In this document: positions 46,165 through 55,869 of the stretch, one piece after another | Layout of the letters: each line of letters opens with the position of its first letter | How positions within the stretch are numbered: the first letter of the stretch is position 1 | Source: Saposhnikovia divaricata | Taxonomy: Eukaryota > Streptophyta > Magnoliopsida > Apiales > Apiaceae | Assembly: GCA_036435485.1 (NCBI GenBank) | Contig: CM071598.1 | Span: 196,023,148 to 196,087,147, forward strand | Direction: 5' to 3' | Length of the DNA stretch: 64,000 bases | The notes under the pieces: model-generated | Told to the model about the DNA's origin: nothing | What the model saw: the letters and a program-made list of their open reading frames with translations, nothing else | The model's database searches: none | Made by a program: the position numbers and the translations under genes

Positions 46165-46672
46165 TCTATACTATTATATAAAAGCCGAAACATTAAAAGT
46201 TTTGGTACCTGATTTTTAGTACCTGTTTTTTGGTACGCCGTGAATTTACTTATTTACCCTTCATTATCAAGACCAAAAAATATCAATGGTATCATACCTT
46301 CCAATTATAATTAATGATAAATAGTCGATTGCCTTTTTCACATTTACTTTTAGTTGGAAATATTATCTTTTTTAAAGACCTAAAAATATCAATCGTATCA
46401 TACCTTCCAATTATTAATATTCCTTTTCGAATTAAAACACGTTATCTTTTTGATTTAAAACTAATCTTACAATTATTAATATATACCAAAAAACATCACA
46501 ACATATGTTTCAATCAATAATAAAATATATTAAAAATCCGTATATATTGTTTCTAATAAGTAAACATTAGTATAATCTGTAAACATGATTATATTAAATT
46601 ATATTAAATTAAAATTGAAAAAATTATTAAAAATATGATTATATAAAAACATAATTTTAATATTAAATAAAA
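46165..46672 (+). mobile_element. Helitron, plus strand, 5' end and body
   Basis: Starts TCTATACTATTATATAAAAG after an A, then GCCGAAACATTAAAAG, a common plant Helitron beginning. It follows the previous Helitron by three bases. The body matches 45131-46130 but stops at AATAAAA where a minus-strand Helitron begins, so its own 3' end is lost or displaced. Confidence 0.72.
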
Positions 46673-48181
46673 CTAGCTTACAACCCGTGCGATGTACAGA
46701 TTTTTTTAAATATTATATAGTATGAATTTTTTCATTAATTTTATTTTATTTTTTTAAAACATGAATTTCGGAAGTTTAAATTTTTAAATGAGATGATTTG
46801 ATGATAATTATATAATTGTTATCATTGATATTTCTAGAAAATGAGGAATTTTAGTTTGAAAATATAGAAAAGATGATAGATTTTAGTTGTAAAAGGTAAT
46901 CGGTTAATTATTAGTATATACAAAATTATTATTTTACTTTATTAAATAGAACGCCCGTATAATTGGAAAAAGAGAGGACATAGTTAGAGAAAATAAAAAA
47001 GGTAATATGTTTTAGTTGAAAAAGGTAATGGTTTAGTTTATAGTAATTATAATTTAATTATGCTATTTTACTAAATAAAATTCCTCGTAATGTTTTTAGA
47101 AAAGGAAAAATTAATGTAGTCCGTGATATTTCTAAAAAATGAGAGATTTTAGTTAGAAAATATAAAAAAGATGATATGAAAAAGGTAATCGATTAATTAT
47201 TAGTATTATATTATTATTATTATTATTGTTATTATTATTATTATTATTTTTATTATTATTATTTAATTTTTTTAAATAGAACCGTCTGTGATATATTTGG
47301 AAAATGAAAGATTTAAGTTAGAGAAAATAGAAAATGTAACCTGAAAATTAAAAAAAGGTGACATGCTTTAGGTGAAAAAGGTAATTGATTAGTTTATAGT
47401 AATTATAATTTAATTATGTTATTTTACTATATAAAATTGCTTGTATTTTTTTTAGAAAATGAGAAATTATTGTTGCCCTTGACATTTCTAGAAAAAGAGG
47501 GAATTTAATTAGAAAAAATAAAAAAGATGATACATTTTAGCTGAAAAAGTAATCGGTTAATTATTAATATTATAATATTATTATTTTATTTTATTAAATA
47601 GAACCGCCCGTGATATAATTGGAAAAACAAAGGTTTTAATTAGAGGAAAAAAAATGGTAACGTGTTTTGGCTGAAAAAGGTAACCAGCCGTGACATAAAT
47701 GAAAAAAAAGAGAGATTTTAGTTAGAGAAAAGGTAACGTGTTTTGGCTAAAAAAGATAATTGATTAGTTAATTGCAATTTTAATATAATTATGTTATTTT
47801 ATTAAACAAAATTGCTCGCAGTGTTTTTAAAAAATGAGAAATTTTAGTTAGATAAAATATAAAAGATAGTGTATTTTACCTGAAAAGGGAAATTATTTAG
47901 TTATTGAAAAATAGAAAAGGTAATATGTTTAACCTGAAAAAGAAAATTGATTAGTAAATGAGAAATTTTAGTTAGATAAAATATAAAATATATTGTATGT
48001 TACTTGAAAAAGGAAATTATTTAGTTATTGAAAAATAGAAAGTAAATATGTTTAACCTGAAAAAGGAAATTGATTTTTTAATAGGATGGATTTTATCTGT
48101 AATTAAGTAAGGGTAAATAAGTAAAATCAACAGGTACCGTACCGACCAACCAAACTTTTAGTGTTTCGGCAATATAAAAGA
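46673..48181 (-). mobile_element. Helitron, minus strand, with diverged internal repeats
   Basis: On the minus strand it ends GCACGGGTTGTAAGCTAG before a T; the 5' end near 48181 reads TCTTTTATATTGCCGAAACA. Inside, related blocks with GAGAAATTTTAGTTAGA, AAAAGGTAATCGGTTAATTA and AGAACCGCCCGTGATATAAT recur, and a TTA microsatellite lies at about 47206-47262. No coding frame. Confidence 0.68.
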
Positions 48182-48239
48182 TATTGTATTTTACCTGAAA
48201 AGGGAAAGTATTTAGTTATTGAAAAATAGAAAAGGTAAT
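48182..48239. repeat. Helitron-like remnant at the Athila insertion point
   Basis: Nearly repeats 47857-47913 (TGTATTTTACCTGAAAAGGG and TTATTGAAAAATAGAAAAGG), so the Athila element went into a Helitron-derived repeat. Confidence 0.7.
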
Positions 48240-48990
48240 TGATAAGTGGATTTTATATCCACTTGGAGCGTTCTATATCGGCTTAAATTGATTCACTTGG
48301 CCTCAAGTTTGTTGTAGTTTTGATGTGTTTTGTTTAAATGTGCAGGTTTGCAGAAACATCGATAAGGGTTGAAGTTTCCGTCATTTTTGGATTTGATTTA
48401 TGCAATGGAATGAAGAATGGAGTCTTATTGTCAGCTACCATGAAGAAATTGAAGATGTAAGCTTGTGCAAAAAGAACGGGAATAAAATACGGAAAAATGA
48501 AGAAAAAGTGCAGAATTGTGCAACTGCCAGCAATCCAGAGCGCAGGCAGCGCCTCTAGAGCGCTGGCAACGCACCAGGAAGCCCAAGAGCAGAAAATGAA
48601 GCGCAGGCTGCGCTCCTGAGGCGCAGGCAGCGCCCTGCCGACCAGAAAATGCTGAAAAATGACCATTTTGCCCTAATTCGAGTCCATCACATGTATTGAT
48701 TAAAGGCATCAACTCTAAGTGAAGTAGATAATGAAGTTAGAGTCCCATGTTTATTCTCATATAAGTAATTCAGTTTAATTCTCGTTAGTTGTTCATTCTT
48801 AGTTGATAATTTGCATCTTAGTTAGTTTAGTTAATTAAACCCCAATTTGTTATTTGTCTTAGCAGTGAATTAAAACCATACATTGTTGAATATGTGCATT
48901 AACTGAATAGAAACTTAACCAGATCTCTGTTGAACGAACTTGAATTATATTACTTGTGACCACGTATACTTGCGTGATATTGTATTACCA
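48240..48990 (+). repeat. 5' LTR of an Athila element, internally shortened
   Basis: Starts TGATAAGTGGATTTTATATC and ends GTATTACCA. It aligns at both ends with the solo LTR 56365-58074 but is about 950 bp shorter, lacking the part matching roughly 56830-57760. It contains several copies of GCGCAGGCAGCGC- and GCGCAGGCTGCGC-type words (48540-48640). Confidence 0.88.
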
Positions 48991-48992
48991 AA

Positions 48993-49014
48993 TTTTTGGC
49001 ACGCTGTCGAGGAT
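48993..49014 (+). other. Degenerate primer-binding site of the Athila element
   Basis: TTTTTGGCACGCTGTCGAGG follows the LTR. It resembles the TGGCGCCGTTGCCGGGG site of Athila elements with several changes. Confidence 0.65.
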
Positions 49015-49129
49015 CATCGGTGTTTTATTTTTAGTTTATGTGCTTGTCATTAGTGGTCGTTAGCGTTCACTGACTCAGATTTTCTTACTTAGTTTGTTGT
49101 TTCTTGGTGTTTCAGGTACTTGAACGTGT

Positions 49130-50557
49130 ATGCGAACACGTTTGCAAACTCGTAAACTGGCAGAAGAAGAACTTGCAACAGCAAAAGATATGGGAGGACT
49201 AGTAGGAGCAGCACCAGCAGCAGGTAAGGCTTTGAAGGACTTTTCTCAGCCTAAGATCAATGATATCCAATCTAGCATTGTCAGGCCAGCTATTGCAGCT
49301 AACAACTTCGAAATCAAGCCTGGCACGATTCAGATGGTGCAGAATTCAGTTCAGTTTGGGGGTGCTCCTACGGAGGATCCTAACATGCACATCAGGGATT
49401 TCATCGAGATTTGTGACACTTCCAAGTTCAATGGTGTGTCGGATGATATTATTAAATTGAGGCTTTTCCAATTCTCTCTTAGGGATAAGGCTAAGGGTTG
49501 GTTGCACTCTTTACCAACCGGTTCCATTACTACTTGGGAGGATCTTGCTCAGAAGTTTCTCACTAAATTCTTCCCCATGGCTAAGACAGCAGGAATCAGG
49601 AACGCGCTCACTCAATTTGCACAGCAATCTGGAGAGTCTTTGTGTGAAGCTTGGGAACGCTACAAGGAGATGCTTGGAAAGTGTCCTCATCATGGTATGC
49701 CTGCATGGATGGTAATCAATGGTTTCTACAATGGGTTGGGAGCACATTCTAGACCTTTGCTAGACGCAGCATCAGGTGGAGCTCTATGGGCTAAGAGCTA
49801 TGATGAAGCTTATGAGTTAATTGAGACGATGGCTGCTAATGAATATCAGAATCCGACTCAAAGACTATCTCAAGGCAAGGTAGCAGGAATTCTTGAAGTT
49901 GATGCAGCTACAGCTATTGCAGCTCAGTTGAAGGCTTTAACTATGAAGGTGGATTCTCTAACCAATTATGGAGTTCAGCAGGTGGCTAGTGTTTGTGAGT
50001 TATGTGCGGGCGCACATGAGACGAATCAGAGTGATATCTCTTCTGAATTAGCACAGTTTGTGAGTAATTTTCAGAGACCTGCTGCACCAGCTCCAGCAAC
50101 TTATCATCCTAATAATCGGAATCATCCCAATTTCAGATGGAGCAACAATCAAGGTGCTCAACAACCGCAGCAGCCTTATCAGCAATATGGAGCGAGGCCA
50201 TTTAATCAAGGTTTTCAGCAGCAGTATGCTCTAAGGCAATCATATCAACCTCCGGGATTTCAGCAACACCCTCAGGCAAGTGCGGGGCAATCTTCTAACG
50301 AAAAATTTGAATTGGATGAGTTACGGATGATGGTCAAAATCCAGGCGGTTTCTTTGAAGACTTTGGAGAATCAGATTGGTCATATAGCAAGGGCCTTGTT
50401 GAATAGGCCACAGGGAAGTCTTCCTAGCGATACGGAGGCTAATCCAGGTAGAAGGGATGGCAAAGAACAGGTGAAAGCAGTAACTTTGAGATCGAGAAAG
50501 GTTACAACAGATTCTAAATCAGCAGCTAAGGAGGATGAAGAAGTTCAAAATCAGTAA
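49130..50557 (+). pseudogene. Athila gag
   Basis: ATG at 49130 (MRTRLQTRKL). Gag core at about residues 85-215: DPNMHIRDFIEICDTSK, LRLFQFSLRDKAKGWLHSL and AWERYKEMLGKCPHHG, which are characteristic of Athila gag. A glutamine-rich region follows (about 345-395). The TAA at 50555 cuts off the rest of the gag-pol frame, which continues in phase (FEKSALPKIEISDLV). Confidence 0.9.
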
Positions 50558-50857
50558 TTTGAAAAATCTGCTTTACCGAAAATTGAAATATCTGACTTGG
50601 TGGCTAATCAGCAAGAAAGTGAAGTGGTAAAAAGCAAGGAACCTGTTGAAAAAGCTTCTATGGAGCAGTCTAAAAAGAATAATCAGATCTACCCTCCTCC
50701 TCCATATCCTAGAAGACTCCAGAAGCAGAATTTGGATAAGCAGTTTGCTAAGTTCTTAGAGGTGTTCAAGAAGTTGCAGATTAACATCCGTTTTGCGGAA
50801 GCTCTTGAACAGATGCTGAGCTATGCCAAGTTCAAGAAGGGTATTCTCGTAAATTGA
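50558..50857 (+). pseudogene. Athila gag-protease linker (frameshifted)
   Basis: Continues the gag frame after the stop with YPPPPYPRRLQKQNLDKQF and FAEALEQMLSYAKF, a conserved Athila segment. Near 50850 one base is lost or gained, and the frame moves to the one starting at 50854. Confidence 0.87.
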
Positions 50858-51954
50858 AGCTCGAGGAATTGGAGACCGTTGCTCTAACGGAGGAGTGCAG
50901 TGCAGTTCTGCAGCAAAAGTTGCCCCCTAAACTTAAAGATCCAGGAAGTTTCACCATTCCATGTATTATTGGCAACTTATCTTTCAGCAAGTGTTTGTGT
51001 GATTTGGGAGCTAGCATAAATCTCATGCCTTTGTCAGTATTCATGCAACTTGGTCTACCAGAGTCGAAACCAACCAACATCTCTTTGCAGTTGGCTGATC
51101 GGTCAATCATTTATCCTAGAGGCATAGTGGAGGATGTGTTGGTGAAAGTTGATAAGCTCATCTTTCCAGCTGATTTCGTTATCTTGGATTTCAAGGAAGA
51201 TAAGAAGATTCCCATAATCTTGGGAAGACCGTTCTTGGTTACGGGTAGGACTTTGATCGATATTCAGAAAGGAGAACTCACCATGAGGGTGCAAGACCAG
51301 AATGTCACTTTTAATGTGTTCAATGCAATGAAATTTGCCATAGATGAAGAGGAATGCTATAAGGTGGATTTGGTCGATTCTGCAGCGACTACGGAGATTG
51401 AGCAATTGCTTAAGTCAGATTCTTTGGAGAGAGTTTTAGTTGGTGATTCTGATTTAGAAGATGAAGAAGTAGCCGAGCAGCTTCAACAGTTAAATTCAGC
51501 CCCTTGGAAAAGGAGATTTGACATGCCTTTTGAATCTCTTGGGTCAGCGGAACTGAAAAATTCTACGGAGCGTCTTAAGTCGTCTATTGAAGAAGCTCCT
51601 ACACTTGAACTCAAACCATTGCCTGAGCATTTGAGGTATGCTTTTCTAGGTGAAGCATCTACTTTGCCTGTTATTATTGCGTCTAACCTGTCAGATAGTG
51701 AGGAAGAAAAGCTCTTGAGAATTCTAAGGGAGTACAATTCAGCAATTGGTTGGACCATAGCAAATATCAAGGGAATCGGCCCTTCTTATTGCATGCATAA
51801 AATTCTGCTAGAGGAAGGAGCTAAGCCTACTATTGAACATCATCGAAGACTAAATCCTATCATGAAAGAGGTGGTGAAGATGGAAATTCTAAAGTGGCTA
51901 GATGCGGGTATTATCTATCCTATCTCAGATAGTTCTTGGGTGAGCCCGGTGTAG
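50854..51954 (+). pseudogene. Athila protease and start of reverse transcriptase
   Basis: Aspartic protease with CDLGASINLMP near residue 50 and ILGRPFL near 125, then a linker with LKPLPEHLRYAFLGE and the reverse transcriptase start (HHRRLNPIMKEVVK, DAGIIYPISDSSWVSPV). It ends in a TAG at 51952 where the same frame goes on with CVPKKGGM, so a single-base change, probably C to T, made the stop. Confidence 0.9.
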
Positions 51955-52557
51955 TGTGTGCCTAAGAAAGGAGGCATGACAGTTGTTGCTAATGAGAAGA
52001 ATGAGCTCATCCCTACTCGAACAGTCACGGGGTGGAGAGTTTGCATGGATTATCGTAAAGATAATCCACAAGGAAAGATCACTTCCCTCTGTCGTTCGTT
52101 GATTAGATGTTAGACAGGTTGGCTGGACATGAGTATTATTGTCTGCTTGATGGTTATTTAGGTTATAATCAGATTTGCATTGCTCCGAAAGATCAAGAGA
52201 ATACCACATTCACATGTCCTTTTGGCACTTTTGCTTTTCGACGAGTTTCTTTCAGACTATGTGGTGCTCCTGCCACTTTTCAAAGGTGTATGATGGCTAT
52301 TTTCTCAGACATGATTGGAACTAATGTGGAGGTTTTCATGGATGACTTCTCAGTTTTTGGTAATTCATATGATGAGTGTTTGCATAATCTTGGCTTGGTT
52401 TTGAAAAGGTGTGTGGAGACCAATTTAGTTCTTAATTGGGAAAAATATCACTTTATGGTGCAAGAAGGAATCATCCTTGGGCACAAGGTATCTCGTAGAG
52501 GTCTTGAGGTGGATAAGGCTAAGGTGGAGACTATTGAAAATCTTCCTACAACTATCT
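51955..52557 (+). pseudogene. Athila reverse transcriptase, truncated
   Basis: CVPKKGGMTVVANEKNELIP and GWRVCMDYRK are followed by frameshifts near 52060-52110. From 52107 an open frame carries DRLAGHEYYCLLDGY, FGTFAFRRVSF, the catalytic VFMDDFSVFG and GLEVDKAKVETIENLP. The element stops there; AGTTTTTTAATT and the minisatellite follow. Confidence 0.9.
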
Positions 52558-52574
52558 CAGTTTTTTAATTATCA

Positions 52575-52765
52575 TAAATGCTGACGTGGCAGGAGTGGGG
52601 CCCACCAATGCTGATGTGTCAGTGTGGGGCTCACATGGATGACGTGGCAGGCTCCCACAGATGCTGACGTGGCATGTGTGGGGCCCACAATTGCTGACAT
52701 GGCATGTGTGGGTCCAACATTTACTGACGTGGCATTTGCTGACGTGGCAGAAGCGTTGCATTAGG
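52575..52765 (+). repeat. Minisatellite with repeated TGACGTGGCA
   Basis: Irregular units of about 25-60 bp. TGACGTGGCA occurs exactly at 52582, 52640, 52665, 52725 and 52740, with variants between, alternating with GTGGGGCCCAC-type words. The ACGTGGC core resembles plant bZIP-type binding sites, but a regulatory role is only a possibility. Confidence 0.88.
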
Positions 52766-52819
52766 TGACAGCAGTGTTGCATTTGCTGTTCTGAAGTGTT
52801 GCTTTAGCTACTTCTCCTA

Positions 52820-54962
52820 ACGGAATGATGAATCTATTTTTTTAAATTATTTTTTCTACGTTCCAATCGCACGGATGGCAGGATATGAGGATTTTAGTGA
52901 AGCGGCAAATTTATAAAAAATTTGCTAGATGTATTTAGTTTGGTTTTATAACGGTCAAACCGGTCAAAGTAGACTTTCCTTTTAACTAGCCTTGTCCCGA
53001 ATGATGAATCTATTTTTTTAAATTATTTTTTCGACGTTCTAAACATACGGATGTCATGATCTAAAGATTTTAGTGATGTGGTAATTTTTTAAAAAATTTG
53101 CTAGAAGTATTTGGTTTGGTTTTATAACGGTCAAACTGGTCAAAGTAGAGTTTTCTTTTAACTAGTCTTGTCCCGAATGATGAATCTATTTTTTTAAATT
53201 ATTTTTTCGACATACCAAACATACGGATGTCATGATCTAACGATTTTATTGATGTGGTAATTTTTTAAAAAATTTTCTAGAAGTATTTCGTATGGTTTTA
53301 TAACGGTCAAACCGGTCAAAGTAGAGTTTTCTTTTTACTAGTCTTGTCCCGAATGATGAATCTATTTTTTTAAATTATTTTTCGACATTCCAAATATACG
53401 GATGTCAAGATCTAACAAGTTTAGTGATGTGGTAATTTTGTAAAAAATTCCTAGATGTATTTGGTTTGATTTTGTAATGATCAAACCAGTCAAAGTAGAG
53501 ATTCCTTTTAACTAGTCATGTCCCGAATGATGAATATATTTTTTTAAATTATTTTTCCGACGTTCCAAACGTACGGATGTCAAGATCTAACGATTTTAGT
53601 TATGTGTAATTTTTTTAAAAAATTACTAGATGTATTTGGTTTGTTTTTGTAACGGTCAAAGCGATCAAAATATACCTTCCTTCGAACTAGTCTCTTCCTG
53701 AATGTTGATTATATTTTTTAAAATTATTTTTTCGACGATCTAACCGTTCGAATGTTAATATCTAATGGTTAAAGTTTTGATCTATCACATTTTTAAAATT
53801 TTTAAAGTTTTATAATTTTTGAATTAAAATAAATAAAATAAAATTATATGTAAAAATGATTTCTTCGACGATTTTATATATTTTTACATGAACATGATAT
53901 TTATTTATGTTTAAGTGATATATATTTAATAATTCAATTAAATTATATAAGATAACTAGATAAGTAGTAGTAAAGATAACTATATAACTAGATAATTCAA
54001 TTAATACATGTGATATATTTTTTAAAAAATTTGCTAGATGTATTTGGTTTGGTTTTATAACGGTCAAACGGTCAAAGTAGACTTTCCTTTTAACTAGTCT
54101 TGTCTCGAATGATGAATCTATTTTTTAAATTATTTTTTCGACGTTCCAATCGTACGACTGTCAAGATCTAATGATTTTAGTGATGTGGTAATTTTTTAAA
54201 AAATTTACTAGATGTATTTGGTTTGGTTTTATAACGGTCAAACCGGTCAAAGTAGACTTTCCTTTTAACTAGTCTTGTCCCGAATGATGAATCTATTTTT
54301 TTAATTTATTTTTTCAACGTTCCAAATGTATGGATGTTAAGATCAAATGATTTTAGTGATATGGTAATTTTTTAAAAAATTTCCTAGAAGTATTTGGTTT
54401 GGTTTTATAACGGTCAAACCGGTCAAAGTAGACTTTCCTTTTAACTAGTCTTGTCCCGAATGATGAACCTATTTTTTATATTATTTTTTTGGACGTTCCA
54501 ATCATACGGATGTCAAGATCTAACGATTTTAGTGATGTGGTAATTTTTTAAAAAATTTGCTAGATGGTTTTGGTTTGGTTTTATAACGGTCAAACCGGTG
54601 AAAGTAGACTTTCCTTTTAACTAGTCTTGTCCCGAATGATGAATCTATTTTTTAAATTATTTTTTCGACGTTCCAATCTTACGGATGTCAAGATCTAACG
54701 ATTTTAGTGATGTGGTAATTTTTTAAAAAATTTACTAGAAGTATTTGGTTTGGTTTTATAACGGTCAAACCGGTCAAAGTAGACTTTCCTTTTAACTAGT
54801 CTTGCCCCGAATGATGAATCTATTTTTTTAATTTATTTTTTCAACGTTCCAAATGTATGGATGTTAAGATCTAATGATTTTAGTGATATGGTAATTTTTT
54901 AAAAAATTTCCTAGAAGTATTTGGTTTGGTTTTATAACGGTCAAACAGGTCAAAGTAGACAT
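52820..54962. repeat. Satellite-like array of about 176-bp units
   Basis: GAATGATGAATC or close variants begin at 52823, 52999, 53175, 53351, 53525, 53700, 54107, 54282, 54458, 54634 and 54809: a 174-176 bp period over eleven units. Other shared words are AACGGTCAAACCGGTCAAAG, CCTTTTAACTAGTCTTGTCC and GATTTTAGTGATGTGGTAAT. The interval 53740-54010 is divergent AT-rich sequence. No coding potential. Confidence 0.92.
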
Positions 54963-55869
54963 TACTTTGATAACTAATTTATTTTTAGTTTTTACTATTT
55001 TCACATAGATTTTTTTATTTATCTATCATGTTTTTAGTTTTACTAAAATTTTATAAATTTAATTGTAAGACATTAATCTAATAAAAAAATAATTTAAAAC
55101 ATTAAATTCGATATTCCAAAAAAAGAAAATAAAATTTAAAATACCCAAAATAATTTCTATTAGCATATGAACATTTGGAAATTGAGGTGAAATTTTAGGC
55201 GGAGAGATAAAATTTTGGGCGGACAATTTCCCTCTTAACCAAATTTTGAGATATACCCAAAACACTAAACCTAATTTCCCCAAAAACACTCTTTCCCTCT
55301 CTACTCTACTCTCTTTCTCGACAAACCCACTTTCTTCATACCCTCTCCTCAAATTCTCTCCAAAAATTCAATTTACCAATTCTACACCTCCAATTGGTAC
55401 CAATTGAATAAACACTTCTTCTTTCCGATTAGTATTCGTGACTATAGATCTAAGATCGAGAACGAACTCTCCGGGATTTGTGACTGAATATATATCTATT
55501 TAAATCTTCCATTTTATTCTATGTTTTATTGAAAACCATAATTTTCCGATTTAGGGCTTTTGTTTCAGGTGACCAAATCGATCATTTCATGGACGTTAAG
55601 TGTAAATTTGTTTTCTGAGACCAAAAACCCCATGTGGCCTGCCAGGTGTGATGCCAAGATCACACCCAAGTCGGGAAGCTTGTCCTTCCTCCATGGTTAG
55701 ACTCGTCAAATTTGTTTCTTGAATTGTTTTATAGTAAGTTTTGTAGAATTATAGACCCTTTTGCTGCGACTGAAGATGATAATATGTAAAATTGCAGGTG
55801 AATGTTTCGATAGGGACTTCGTCATCATCTGTAATTAATTTCCAGACAGAGCCCTCTTCAAACCAAAGA
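54963..55869 (+). other. Gene-like 5' region, identity unknown
   Basis: AT-rich to about 55190, then a CT-rich leader (CTCTTTCCCTCTCTACTCTA near 55290) and possible exons: an ATG at 55632 gives MWPARCDAKITPKSGSL, a GT at 55696 could be joined to TTGCAG before 55799. The reading then either stops soon or, in another phase, runs open (VNVSIGTSSSSVINFQ) into the Sirevirus LTR at 55870. I do not recognise a protein. The minus-strand frame at 55059-55352 looks accidental. Confidence 0.35.

Larger units (their letters stand above)
48240..52557 (+). mobile_element. Athila-lineage Gypsy element, 3' truncated
   Basis: 5' LTR, primer site, gag, protease and most of reverse transcriptase, then an abrupt end in a TGACGTGGCA minisatellite. 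RNase H, integrase, the extra Athila ORF and 3' LTR are absent. The right target duplication is therefore missing. Several stops and frameshifts show it is not active. Confidence 0.9.

Noticed and set aside
47206..47262. TTA microsatellite as a functional element
   Set aside because: Simple slippage product inside a Helitron; nothing else supports a role.
55059..55352. 97-codon minus-strand frame
   Set aside because: Opposes a gene-like CT-rich leader and has no identifiable feature.
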